A stretch of 21,406 nt of DNA from an uncultured Oscillospiraceae bacterium (GCA_934593275.1 CAKTQE010000036.1:1-21406); one strand, 5' to 3'. Counted from the stretch's first letter, positions 8,384-15,688 are shown. The notes: a model not told the origin generated them from the sequence alone. Numbers and translations: made by a program.

Positions 8384-9964
8384 TTACAGCAGCGGCGCAA
8401 TGGCCTTGGCCAGATAGCCGGTGAGCTTTACAATGAGCTTTTCCTCCCGACAGGTCTGGAATGTGACCTTGCGGCATTTCATAAAGGTGTTTATAAAATC
8501 CTTTCGAATGTCTTCAAGACATCCGGTGTCTTTCAGGTAGGCGGCACACTCAAAGTGGTGGTAAAGACTGCGGTAGTCTAAATTGATGGTACCCACCACG
8601 GCTTCCCGCTGGTCACTGAGAAAAACTTTGGCGTGAACAAAGCCCGGCTCATATTCGTAAATCTTTACCCCGGCGGCCAGCAGTGCCTTATAGTGGGTTT
8701 TGGCCAGAGCATAGGGGATTTTCTTGTCTGGAATTCCCGGCAAAATCAGGCGGACATCTACACCCCGCTGGGCGGCAAACTTGATGGCAGATTCCGTTTC
8801 TCCGTCCAGAATCAGATAAGGGGTCATGATATAAACATATTGGGTTGCCCGGTTCAAAATGTCAATATAGACCATTTCTCCCAGCTTGTGCTTGTCCAGC
8901 GGATTATCCGCATAGGGAATCACGTAGCCGGTGCGTCCAGAAGAAGCGGGGGTAGGAGAGACCAGTGTTTCCGGAAAATCGGGGTACTTTTCGTCAATAT
9001 TCCACATTTGCAGAAACATCAACTGAAAGCTTTGTACCGCGTCCCCTTTGAGCATAATGGCCGTGTCTTTCCAGTGGCCGAACCGAACCTCCTGGTTGAT
9101 ATATTCATCGGCCAGATTTACACCGCCGGTAAAAGCGGTTTGTCCGTCAATGACCAGAATTTTTCGATGGTCCCGGTAGTTGTAGTGGGAGGAGATCAGC
9201 GGCTCGATGGGGGAGAACATTTTGCAGCGGATGCCCAGGGCTTCCAGCCGCCGGGGATAATCGTAGGGCAGGGTGGTAAGCTCGCAGGTGCCATCGTACA
9301 TCATCCGCACGTCCAGGCCTTCTTTGGCCTTTTGTGCCAGAATTTCCAAAATCCGGCCCCACATCAGCCCTTCTCTGACGATAAAGTATTCCAGATAAAT
9401 GAAGTGTTCCGCCTTGCGCAGCTCTTCCAGCATTTTTGCCCATTTATCTTCACCCAGGGGAAAATAGGTGACTTCCGTGTTGGTGTAAACAGGGAAGCTG
9501 CCGCAGGAAGCAATGTATTGGCTCAGTCCCGCGGCTCCGGGGTCTTCCTGACGCAGGGATTCCAGAACCTCCGGGTCCTGGGTGATCAGGTGGTGAGACA
9601 TGGCTTCACTTCGGTCCACCAGGGCTTTCAGCGTCCGGCGGCCCCATTCGCTTTGGGTCCATACATAGAAAAAGCAGCCAAACACCGGCAGCACATAGAT
9701 AATCAGCATCCATGTGATTTTTGCCGAGGGGTCCATGGAGCTGTTGACCAGAATCAGCAAAACCAATACGGTAAATACAGCACCGCCTCCTAAAACCAGG
9801 GGCATCTGATCTTCAAACCAGAAGAAGAGTGCCAGAAGAAGGACGGCCTGTATCATCAGAGAGAACAGCAGAATGGCGTTTCGTCCAAAAAATATGCGTA
9901 AAAAGTTTTTCTTTCCCTTTTCCAACAAGGACAGTCCCAGATCATTTTGTTCCTTAGGATACAT
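8384..9964 (-). CDS. cls: Cardiolipin synthase (PLD type)
   Basis: Makes cardiolipin at the cytoplasmic membrane by transferring a phosphatidyl group between two phosphatidylglycerols. The product has 526 residues. Hydrophobic segments near 28-50, 56-75 and 82-102 form the N-terminal membrane domain. Two phospholipase D domains follow, each with an HKD motif: H266-x-K268-x4-D273 (HRKILVID) and H444-x-K446-x4-D451 (HAKVFLSD). Both catalytic sets are intact. I placed the start at 9964 because AAAGGAGG lies 8 nt upstream. Upstream in-frame ATGs at 10003 and 10030 fall at or before the -10 box of a good promoter and cannot be translated from it. The flavodoxin-like gene follows in the same operon. 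The divergent GT4 gene suggests a membrane-lipid locus. Confidence 0.94.
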   Translation of the reverse strand: MYPKEQNDLGLSLLEKGKKNFLRIFFGRNAILLFSLMIQAVLLLALFFWFEDQMPLVLGGGAVFTVLVLLILVNSSMDPSAKITWMLIIYVLPVFGCFFYVWTQSEWGRRTLKALVDRSEAMSHHLITQDPEVLESLRQEDPGAAGLSQYIASCGSFPVYTNTEVTYFPLGEDKWAKMLEELRKAEHFIYLEYFIVREGLMWGRILEILAQKAKEGLDVRMMYDGTCELTTLPYDYPRRLEALGIRCKMFSPIEPLISSHYNYRDHRKILVIDGQTAFTGGVNLADEYINQEVRFGHWKDTAIMLKGDAVQSFQLMFLQMWNIDEKYPDFPETLVSPTPASSGRTGYVIPYADNPLDKHKLGEMVYIDILNRATQYVYIMTPYLILDGETESAIKFAAQRGVDVRLILPGIPDKKIPYALAKTHYKALLAAGVKIYEYEPGFVHAKVFLSDQREAVVGTINLDYRSLYHHFECAAYLKDTGCLEDIRKDFINTFMKCRKVTFQTCREEKLIVKLTGYLAKAIAPLL

Positions 9965-10001
9965 CCATACCGCCTCCTTTTTCTTCGGAAAGGTCTCTTT
10001 C

Positions 10002-10030
10002 ATTATAATCAATGGAAGAAACGAATGCAA
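10002..10030 (-). promoter_or_regulatory. Promoter of the cls-flavodoxin operon
   Basis: On the - strand TTGCAT (10025-10030) and a consensus TATAAT (10002-10007) are separated by 17 bp. Transcription would begin near 9995, leaving a leader of about 30 nt before the chosen cls ATG. This position rules out the longer cls starts. Confidence 0.75.
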
Positions 10031-10082
10031 TTGATTTTTTCGGCATCCATGAAAGATGAAACTTCAAAATTTAGCAGACTGT

Positions 10083-10111
10083 TTGATTTCTGGAAAACCA
10101 TATGGTATAAT
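10083..10111 (+). promoter_or_regulatory. Promoter of the GT4 glycosyltransferase gene
   Basis: TTGATT (10083-10088) and a consensus TATAAT (10106-10111) are 17 bp apart. The expected transcription start near 10118 leaves a very short leader (about 13 nt to ATG 10131, 25 nt to ATG 10143). It lies about 50 bp from the divergent cls promoter. Confidence 0.75.
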
Positions 10112-10130
10112 TTTCTCAAGAGAACAGGAA

Positions 10131-11321
10131 ATGAGTGACGTTATGAAAATTGGAATTTTTACAGATACATTTTACCCGGAAATAAACGGAGTGGCCACCT
10201 CCTGCCTGAACCTTTACAAGGAGCTGGAACGGCAAGGCCATGAGGTCCATGTCTACGGTCCCAAATGCAAGGGGTGGGAAAACTTTCAGAGTTCTCATTT
10301 GCACTATCTGGAGTCTGCCCAGTTTTTGCTGCTTAAAGACCGGAATGTGGCTTTGCCCGGGTATGGCACCATTCGCCAGGCACTGGATATGCACTTTGAC
10401 GTTGTCCATACCAACAGTGAGTTTGTCATGGGCTTCCTGGGTCGGTATGTGGCAAGGCACACCGGCTGCGCCCGGGTACATACCTACCACACCGCCTGGG
10501 AGGACTATACCTATTACATCACCCACGGCGTTGGAGACAGTGCCGCCAAAAACTTGACCAAGCGGTACAGCGAGTGGTGGTGTGACCGTTTTGACCGGGT
10601 GGTGGTCCCTACGGCAAAAACGGAAAATCTATTGCGGCAGTATGGGGTGGAGGCTCCTATTGAAATCATTCCCAGCGGAATGGACCTGCGCCGCTTTTCG
10701 CCGGAATGCCACAGCCTGCCGGAACGGGAGGCCACCCGGGCTGAGTGCGGCGTACCGGAGGGAAAGAGGGTGCTGCTCTACATTGGCCGGTTGGCAAAGG
10801 AAAAGAACATGGAAAAGATACTCCGGGTGTTTCCGTCTTTGGTGGAGCGTTGCCCGGATGTACAGCTGGTCATTATCGGGGAGGGACCCCTCAAACAGAC
10901 CCTCTGGAACCAGGCCCGGGAGCTGGGTGTTGAGGACAGTGTGTCCATTGTTGGGGCGAAGCCCTGGGAGGAGATCGATAAATACTACGCCATCGGAGAC
11001 GTTTTTGTCAGTGCCTCCCACTCAGAAACCCAAGGCCTGACCTATATTGAAGCGGCGGCCTCCGGGCTGTGCGTGTGCGCGGTAAACGACCCTTGCCTGC
11101 TGGGCGTGTTCCAGGACGGCGTCAGTGCCATATTGGCGGGGGAGTCCGATGAGGAACTGCTGACAAGTCTGGTACTGGCCTTTAGCCCCGTTGGGAAAAG
11201 CATTCGCTTCAATGCGGTGGAGGCTGCCAAGCCCTATAGCACAGAGCAGTTTGCCAAACGAATCGAACAGTGTTATCTTGCGGCAATTGAGACGCATCAA
11301 AGTGCCTTTGCGGAGATTTGA
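10131..11321 (+). CDS. GT4 glycosyltransferase, probably glycolipid (diacylglycerol) glucosyl/galactosyltransferase
   Basis: A retaining GT-B glycosyltransferase of family GT4, 396 residues. The N-terminal domain starts MKIGIFTDTFYPEINGVATS (from residue 5), and HTYHTAWEDYTYYITHG (about 119-135) is characteristic of Firmicutes diacylglycerol or glucosyl-diacylglycerol transferases (LafB/MGS-like). The C-terminal nucleotide-sugar domain shows YIGRLAKEKNM and the E-x7-E motif in SETQGLTYIEAAASG. The likely job is building membrane glycolipid anchors from UDP-sugar; the exact sugar and acceptor are not visible. The start is ATG 10131, or possibly 10143 (MKIGIF). An ATG at 10056 lies upstream of the promoter and is excluded. 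It diverges from cls and ends one base before the convergent regulator's stop. Its terminator appears to lie inside that regulator gene. Confidence 0.87.
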   Translation: MSDVMKIGIFTDTFYPEINGVATSCLNLYKELERQGHEVHVYGPKCKGWENFQSSHLHYLESAQFLLLKDRNVALPGYGTIRQALDMHFDVVHTNSEFVMGFLGRYVARHTGCARVHTYHTAWEDYTYYITHGVGDSAAKNLTKRYSEWWCDRFDRVVVPTAKTENLLRQYGVEAPIEIIPSGMDLRRFSPECHSLPEREATRAECGVPEGKRVLLYIGRLAKEKNMEKILRVFPSLVERCPDVQLVIIGEGPLKQTLWNQARELGVEDSVSIVGAKPWEEIDKYYAIGDVFVSASHSETQGLTYIEAAASGLCVCAVNDPCLLGVFQDGVSAILAGESDEELLTSLVLAFSPVGKSIRFNAVEAAKPYSTEQFAKRIEQCYLAAIETHQSAFAEI

Positions 11322-11322
11322 T

Positions 11323-12639
11323 TCAGGGCTGGGACAAGGCGTGTTCAATGGCCTCCGGCACAAATACATATCGATGCTCCGGTCTGCCTCTGCCGGCCCC
11401 TGTGGGGGTTGGCAGAGGTTTTATGATGCCCAGATCATAGAGCTTCTGTAAAATCCTGCGGCTGCTGCGCAGGGTAATGCCAAGAATGGGGCCAAGCTCT
11501 GAGGCGGTGAGTATTGTTTTTGGGTCCTTGCGGTACAGTCCCACCAGCCGCAGAAGATTGGTGTTGTCGATGCCAAGCCGGTGGGCAAATTGTAGGGCGT
11601 TTCCCTCCTGGTAGCTGTAACGGATGGATTGGGCGCGGCTCAATGGCCCGGTCAGTATTTCCGGTTCTCCGCTGACAAGAAAGCCCTCGTTTAGTCCATA
11701 GCGGGTACTTTCCAACAGCGCACGTTCGGCGTGATACTGGCTGGTCTGCTCGCTGGGATGGATACCAATGCCCACAGAGAAAGGGAAAGAAAGATTCTTC
11801 CGCAAAATGGCCATGATTTTTTGCAGATTCAGTCCTCTGCAATCCTCGTTGGACATGGTGGAGCGGGCAACGAAGCGGTCAAAGCTGTGGTCGATGCTGA
11901 AAGACAGGTCATGCTCTTTCCGGAAGTCCACCAGAAATTTATAGAGGGTGGCGGTACGGTATTCCCGCTCGTTCTCAGAATGCCCCTCATTTTCAGGCAA
12001 GTGAATGATGACAGTTACAACACGGCTGTCCCGGATGCTTTTCAGCCGCTCCTGATTGACCGCCTCTGTAATGGCACCGTAGACCATTTGCTCGGTGGGG
12101 TTCACCGGCTCATAGGGGATGCCCAGTTTTTCCCATTGGGACAGATTATTGATACTCCGGCTTACCACATAGTCGATTTTCCCGGCCTGCCAAAGTTCGG
12201 ACCCTCGCTGGGTAATGTGGGCATAGTCGTAATCCGATTCTTCGAAAAAATAGGGCTGCTGCTCCTGAGGCAGATAAGCCTGTAGGTTCATGTAATTGTT
12301 TTGCGGCGTCAGAAAATCCAGATACAGCCGGTTGAGTTTGACCTCCGGATGCCGCAAATGAAAATTCAGAAGAATGCTCAGCACATCCGCAATGCTGTAA
12401 ACCGTAAACACACAGGGAATGGGGCAGTCCGGATAGTGCCGGTGCATATAGTGGTAACCCAACTCACCGGAAAACAGGATAATGTCACAGCTGTCCCGGC
12501 AGTCGGCATAAATGTCGTCAATGTCTGTCAGACTGTCATAGGTATAGGAACGGAACGCACAGTCAAAATCGTGTTCTGTAATCACTTTTTGAATCGTTTC
12601 CAAAAAACGATATGGTGTAACGATGGCAACGGTGATCAT
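11323..12639 (-). CDS. Putative regulator: PrpR_N-like sensor, degenerate GGDEF-like domain, winged-helix domain
   Basis: A 438-residue protein with three apparent parts. Residues 1-190 look like a PrpR_N-type periplasmic-binding-like sensor: an alternating pattern starting ITVAIVTPYRF, then DIILFSGELGYHYMHRH and IPCVFTVYSIADVLSIL. Residues 205-325 resemble a degenerate nucleotide-cyclase/GGDEF-like fold, with FSVGIGIHPSE (287-297) followed by HAERALLESTRYG (303-315) and no GGDEF signature. Residues 375-425 look like a winged helix (TASELGPILGITLRSSRRIL, then the wing GRGRPEHRYVF). This suggests a ligand-responsive DNA-binding regulator, but the ligand and targets are unknown. ATG 12639 is placed by AAAGGAG 8 nt upstream; a TTG at 12642 is possible. 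No effector gene is co-transcribed. It is divergent from dacF and convergent with the GT4 gene. Confidence 0.68.
   Translation of the reverse strand: MITVAIVTPYRFLETIQKVITEHDFDCAFRSYTYDSLTDIDDIYADCRDSCDIILFSGELGYHYMHRHYPDCPIPCVFTVYSIADVLSILLNFHLRHPEVKLNRLYLDFLTPQNNYMNLQAYLPQEQQPYFFEESDYDYAHITQRGSELWQAGKIDYVVSRSINNLSQWEKLGIPYEPVNPTEQMVYGAITEAVNQERLKSIRDSRVVTVIIHLPENEGHSENEREYRTATLYKFLVDFRKEHDLSFSIDHSFDRFVARSTMSNEDCRGLNLQKIMAILRKNLSFPFSVGIGIHPSEQTSQYHAERALLESTRYGLNEGFLVSGEPEILTGPLSRAQSIRYSYQEGNALQFAHRLGIDNTNLLRLVGLYRKDPKTILTASELGPILGITLRSSRRILQKLYDLGIIKPLPTPTGAGRGRPEHRYVFVPEAIEHALSQP
11387..11422 (+). terminator. Probable intrinsic terminator of the GT4 gene, inside the opposing CDS
   Basis: A 14-bp stem pairs 11387-11400 (CCTCTGCCGGCCCC) with 11405-11418 (GGGGTTGGCAGAGG), including two G-U wobbles. 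It has a TGTG tetraloop and a following TTTT (11419-11422). It lies 66 nt past the GT4 stop. On the other strand the same bases encode the Gly/Arg-rich stretch TGAGRGRP of the regulator. Confidence 0.65.
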
Positions 12640-12681
12640 CAATAGAACTCCTTTCCTGAGATTCTGAGTTTCCTCGAAAAC

Positions 12682-12709
12682 AGTATACCATATTTTTTGG
12701 ATACTTCAA
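12682..12709 (-). promoter_or_regulatory. Promoter of the regulator gene
   Basis: On the - strand TTGAAG (12704-12709) and TATACT (12682-12687) are separated by 16 bp, about 43 nt upstream of the ATG. A perfect 10-bp palindrome, CCGGTACCGG (12715-12724), lies just upstream of the -35. It is a possible binding site between this promoter and the divergent dacF promoter. Confidence 0.6.
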
Positions 12710-12776
12710 CCGGGCCGGTACCGGAATTTGAAAAAGGTCCAAAAATCTGTATTTATCGGGAAATTATGTGAACTAT

Positions 12777-12805
12777 TTGACAAAACCATCCTTTTTCGGT
12801 ACAAT
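12777..12805 (+). promoter_or_regulatory. Promoter of dacF
   Basis: A consensus TTGACA (12777-12782) and TACAAT (12800-12805) are 17 bp apart. Transcription would start near 12812. This fixes the dacF start downstream of it and excludes the longer reading frame from TTG 12728. Confidence 0.8.
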
Positions 12806-12838
12806 AATGGGCAGTATAAGGAAAGGAAGTACCTTATT

Positions 12839-14116
12839 TTGCGCCGATTATTTTGCCGCTGCCTCCTGTGGCTGCTGATATTTTCCTGGGGCGTTTCCCT
12901 GGTCCCCCATGGGTCAGCGGAAGCCTTGCAGCCGGAGCTTGCCTCAGAGGCTGCTATTTTGATGGATGCAGAAACCGGACAAATTCTTTTTGATAAAAAT
13001 GCTTATTTGGTCATGTATCCCGCCAGCATCACAAAGGTCCTGACGGGTCTACTGGCTCTGGAACACGGAAACCCGGAGCAAGAGTTTACGGTGTCTGATC
13101 AGGTTATCGCCCAGGTTCCCCGGTCATCTTCACACATTGCGCTCCAACCGGGGGAGAAAATCACCTTGGGGGATGCACTCTACGCCCTTGCCATTTCCTC
13201 TGCCAATGACGCGGCGGTGGCGATTGCGGAAGAGATTTCCGGCAGCGTAGAGGCCTTTGCGGAACTGATGAATCAGGAGGCCTCCCAATTGGGGACGCTG
13301 AATAGCCACTTTGTAAACCCCAACGGTCTGCCATCCAGTGAACACTATACAACAGCCTATGACATGGCACTGATCACCGCCCGGGCCATAAAGGAACCGG
13401 ATTTCCTGCGGTATTTTGGCAGCGGGGCTTATGTTATCCCTGCTACCAATCTGTCCGGACCCCGGAATCTGACTGCTAAAAATCAGTTTATCGATGGCCA
13501 GCGGATCTGCCAGGGGCTTTTATTCAGCAAAACCGGCTGGACGACGGCTGCCCAGGGGACCTTGGTGTCCGCCGCCAGACGGAATGGGACCACGCTGATC
13601 GCCGTGACGCTGAAATCCCCTATGCTGGACGACAAGTACATCGATACCCAGAAGCTTTTTGATTATGGCTTTGAGGAGTTTCACCGCTTTACGGTGGACG
13701 AGGCATATGTTCTGGAGCAGCTGTCTAAGGAAAACCTGACAGATGTGGTTCTGGAAAACTTTGAACCCTTTTCTATATTGATTCCCCGGGAGCTTCGGGA
13801 TGAGGATGTTCGCTTAGTCATTCCCGGAGGCTTTGACCCCAGTTCCGGAGTCGCGACCATTCCAATTTCCGTAGTGGCCCGGAATAAAGCAGGGGAGTAC
13901 TTTCTTTTGCGGGAGGAGCTGCTGGATGTAAGTGTCACCAATACATCCAATGTGGAGCCGGAGGAACTCATGGCCGCCGTAACAGGTCAGCCCCATACGT
14001 TGGGCTGGATTCCTCTGGCTTTGGTCGGCTTGGTGGTTCTGGGGCTGCTTGCCATGGCGGTAAAGAAAAACAAAAAACAGGAAACTCTGAATCAATCGTC
14101 TGCGGCTAAGCGGTGA
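12839..14116 (+). CDS. dacF: D-alanyl-D-alanine carboxypeptidase (PBP5/DacF, peptidase S11)
   Basis: A low-molecular-weight penicillin-binding protein that removes the terminal D-Ala from peptidoglycan stem peptides outside the membrane. The 425-residue product has a signal peptide (1-29, hydrophobic LLWLLIFSWGVSLVP, cut likely near SAEA). The catalytic S63-x-x-K66 lies in PASITK, S121-A-N123 in SSANDAA, and K231-T-G in SKTGWTTAAQGT, so all three active-site motifs are present. The S11 C-terminal domain (about 278-375) and a C-terminal TM helix (about 388-408) with a Lys-rich tail complete it. The start is TTG 12839, 9 nt after AGGAAG. The reading frame stays open back to TTG 12728, but that lies upstream of the promoter. 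Whether dacF or dacA is the better symbol is uncertain. Confidence 0.92.
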   Translation: MRRLFCRCLLWLLIFSWGVSLVPHGSAEALQPELASEAAILMDAETGQILFDKNAYLVMYPASITKVLTGLLALEHGNPEQEFTVSDQVIAQVPRSSSHIALQPGEKITLGDALYALAISSANDAAVAIAEEISGSVEAFAELMNQEASQLGTLNSHFVNPNGLPSSEHYTTAYDMALITARAIKEPDFLRYFGSGAYVIPATNLSGPRNLTAKNQFIDGQRICQGLLFSKTGWTTAAQGTLVSAARRNGTTLIAVTLKSPMLDDKYIDTQKLFDYGFEEFHRFTVDEAYVLEQLSKENLTDVVLENFEPFSILIPRELRDEDVRLVIPGGFDPSSGVATIPISVVARNKAGEYFLLREELLDVSVTNTSNVEPEELMAAVTGQPHTLGWIPLALVGLVVLGLLAMAVKKNKKQETLNQSSAAKR

Positions 14117-14171
14117 GTCTTTCGCCGTCAGCTCTTGCCGATTGAATCGGAGCTTCCGCAGATAGAAGCAG

Positions 14172-14209
14172 CAGCGGGGGCTTCTGATTATCGGAAGCTC
14201 CCGCTGTTT
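14172..14209 (+). terminator. Hairpin after dacF, probable terminator
   Basis: A 13-bp stem pairs 14172-14184 (CAGCGGGGGCTTC) with 14194-14206 (GAAGCTCCCGCTG), with one G-U pair and a 9-nt loop. Only TTT follows before an A-run, so termination may be partial. The 3' arm can also pair with GGAGCTTCCG at 14149-14158. Confidence 0.6.
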
Positions 14210-14216
14210 AAAAAAG

Positions 14217-14270
14217 ATGTTGACAAAACAACAAATATAGGGTATTATTGGCCATGTTGATTTTACAACA
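14217..14270. promoter_or_regulatory. Twin candidate MarR operators
   Basis: Two copies of TGTTG-N6-CAACA lie at 14218-14233 and 14255-14270. The surrounding 20-mers, starting at 14217 and 14254, agree at 16 of 20 positions; the four differences are all in the centre. The first covers the -35 box and the second covers the predicted start of transcription. Placement and symmetry suggest autorepression by the MarR protein encoded just downstream. Confidence 0.65.
14220..14248 (+). promoter_or_regulatory. Promoter of the marR-degV operon
   Basis: A consensus TTGACA (14220-14225) and TATTAT (14243-14248) are 17 bp apart. The start of transcription is expected near 14255, inside the second operator copy. 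The ribosome binding site AAGGAGG (14274-14280) follows. Confidence 0.8.
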
Positions 14271-14286
14271 AATAAGGAGGGAGTAT

Positions 14287-14733
14287 ATGGAGGGCCGGTT
14301 TGAAACCTTTACGGTGCTGATTGGAAAAATCAGCAGAAACATCAAACGCTTAAAAACCTGCCAGATGGCACAGCTGGACCTGAAAGGGCCTCATGTTTCC
14401 TGCCTGTACTACCTGTACAGTTCAGGCCCTCTGACCGCCGCGGAGCTTTGTGATCGGTGCGAGGAGGACAAGGCTGCCATTTCCAGATCTTTGGAATTCC
14501 TGGAACAAAATGGCTACCTGGTTTGCCAAAGGGAGAAAACCAGGAAATACAAGGCACCCCTGGTACTGACCCCCAAGGGACAGCAGGCGGGCAGGGAAGT
14601 TTCCGAACGGGTCGAACAAATGCTGGCCCAGGCAAGCCAGGGGCTTACCGAGGAAGAACGGCAGATCATGTATCGGGCCTTGGAAAAAATCAGCAGCAAT
14701 TTGGATAAACTAACGGATAAAGCAAGGAGATAA
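14287..14733 (+). CDS. MarR family transcriptional regulator
   Basis: A 148-residue winged-helix regulator. An N-terminal dimerisation helix (FETFTVLIGKISRNIKRLK) comes first. The helix-turn-helix follows at about 48-72 (PLTAAELCDRCEEDKAAISRSLEFLEQ), then the wing with YLVCQREKTRKYKAPLVLT (about 77-95), and a long C-terminal helix that closes the dimer. The ATG at 14287 is fixed by AAGGAGG 6 nt upstream; the reading frame extends back to 14248, but that lies in the -10 box. Two near-identical palindromes in its own promoter suggest autoregulation. The next gene, degV, starts 5 nt after the stop with its ribosome binding site inside the marR end. In Firmicutes the MarR protein FabT senses acyl chains, which fits the DegV partner, but that is inference only. 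Confidence 0.88.
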   Translation: MEGRFETFTVLIGKISRNIKRLKTCQMAQLDLKGPHVSCLYYLYSSGPLTAAELCDRCEEDKAAISRSLEFLEQNGYLVCQREKTRKYKAPLVLTPKGQQAGREVSERVEQMLAQASQGLTEEERQIMYRALEKISSNLDKLTDKARR

Positions 14734-14738
14734 AACCT

Positions 14739-15581
14739 ATGGCAGTTCGCATTATTGTAGATTCTTCTACAGACGTTTCAGAAACCTATCGGAATAAAAT
14801 CCGGGTGGTGCCTCTTTCGGTTTGCTTCGGTCAGACCGAGTATCTGGATGGCGTTACTTTGGATAAGCAGGATTTTTACAGGAAGCTGGTGGAAAGTGAT
14901 GTGCTGCCCACCACCAGTCAGGCAACCCCGGCGGCCTTTGATGAGGTTTTCCGGGAGGTTGCTGCGGCGGGGGACAGCGCGGTGGTGATCACCCTTGCTT
15001 CAACGCTTTCCGGCACTTATCAAAGTGCTTGTCTGGCAGCCGGAAGTTACGAAAACATCTACGTTGTGGATGGCATGACGGTTGCCATCGGTGCCGGTGT
15101 TCTGGCAGAGTATGCCGTGGATTTGATGGAACGTGGCCTGGACGCGGAGCGGATTGCGGAAGAGGTGACATTAAAACGGGGGGATGTTCGGGTGATTGCT
15201 CTGCTGGACACCCTGGAATATCTGAAAAAAGGCGGCAGAATTTCCAAGACAGTGGCCTTTGCCGGAGGGGTTCTGAATATCAAGCCCGTTGTGACCCTTG
15301 AAGATGGCCAGGTGCAGCTCATCGGCAAGGCCAGAGGCTCCCGGAACGGCAACAACCTACTGGTGGAGAAAATCAACGAAAGCGGCGGCGTGGATTTTTC
15401 CAAGCCTCTTCTTCTTGGATACACAGGTCTGACCTCTGCGCTGCTGGATAAGTATGAGGCAGACAGCAGCGATCTCTGGCAAGGACACACAGAAAAGCTG
15501 GAACGGTGCCTGATGTGCAGCGTCATTGGCACCCATGCAGGCCCTGGCGCAGTGGCGGTGGCTTTCTTCCGCAAAGCGTAA
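14739..15581 (+). CDS. DegV family protein (fatty-acid-binding, FakB-like)
   Basis: A 280-residue DegV-fold protein. Members such as FakB bind a fatty acid and present its carboxylate to the kinase FakA, feeding acyl-phosphate into phospholipid synthesis. Visible signatures are IIVDSSTDVS (5-14), TTSQATPAAF (58-67, the segment that holds the carboxylate), ITLASTLSGTYQSA (84-97), DTLEYLKKGGRIS (157-169) and the C-terminal THAGPGAVAVAFF (265-277). It looks complete. The start is the ATG behind AAGGAGA (14725-14731), which lies in the end of marR, so the two are probably translationally coupled. No fakA is seen in the window. The bound lipid cannot be told from sequence. A strong terminator follows. 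Confidence 0.9.
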   Translation: MAVRIIVDSSTDVSETYRNKIRVVPLSVCFGQTEYLDGVTLDKQDFYRKLVESDVLPTTSQATPAAFDEVFREVAAAGDSAVVITLASTLSGTYQSACLAAGSYENIYVVDGMTVAIGAGVLAEYAVDLMERGLDAERIAEEVTLKRGDVRVIALLDTLEYLKKGGRISKTVAFAGGVLNIKPVVTLEDGQVQLIGKARGSRNGNNLLVEKINESGGVDFSKPLLLGYTGLTSALLDKYEADSSDLWQGHTEKLERCLMCSVIGTHAGPGAVAVAFFRKA

Positions 15582-15588
15582 ACGATTT

Positions 15589-15631
15589 CCCGGGAAAGAG
15601 CAAAAGAATGCCTCTTTCCCGGGTCTCTTTT
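15589..15631 (+). terminator. Intrinsic terminator of the marR-degV operon
   Basis: A perfect 12-bp stem, CCCGGGAAAGAG (15589-15600) with CTCTTTCCCGGG (15612-15623), has an 11-nt loop and is followed by TCTCTTTT (15624-15631). Confidence 0.93.
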
Positions 15632-15660
15632 ATGCAAAATAGGGAATACATGGAAAATAC

Positions 15661-15688
15661 TTGATTTTTACAAAAAAACTGTTATACT
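15661..15688 (+). promoter_or_regulatory. Promoter of the tRNA-Ser gene
   Basis: TTGATT (15661-15666) and TATACT (15683-15688) are separated by 16 bp. The -10 box ends 15 nt before the mature 5' end of the tRNA. Confidence 0.7.

Noticed and set aside
8355..8477. N-terminal extension of the flavodoxin-like protein
   Set aside because: It would overlap the end of cls and has no flavodoxin features; a good ribosome binding site sits before the ATG at 8352-8354.
8633..9793. A 386-codon open frame on the + strand opposite cls
   Set aside because: cls has both HKD motifs, a strong promoter and a ribosome binding site; the antisense frame has none of these.
10056..10130. N-terminal extension of the GT4 enzyme from ATG 10056
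   Set aside because: It covers the promoter at 10083-10111, and homologues start at the MKIGIFTDTF segment.
12728..12838. N-terminal extension of DacF from TTG 12728
   Set aside because: It lies upstream of, and across, the TTGACA/TACAAT promoter. A ribosome binding site and TTG at 12839 give a normal signal peptide.
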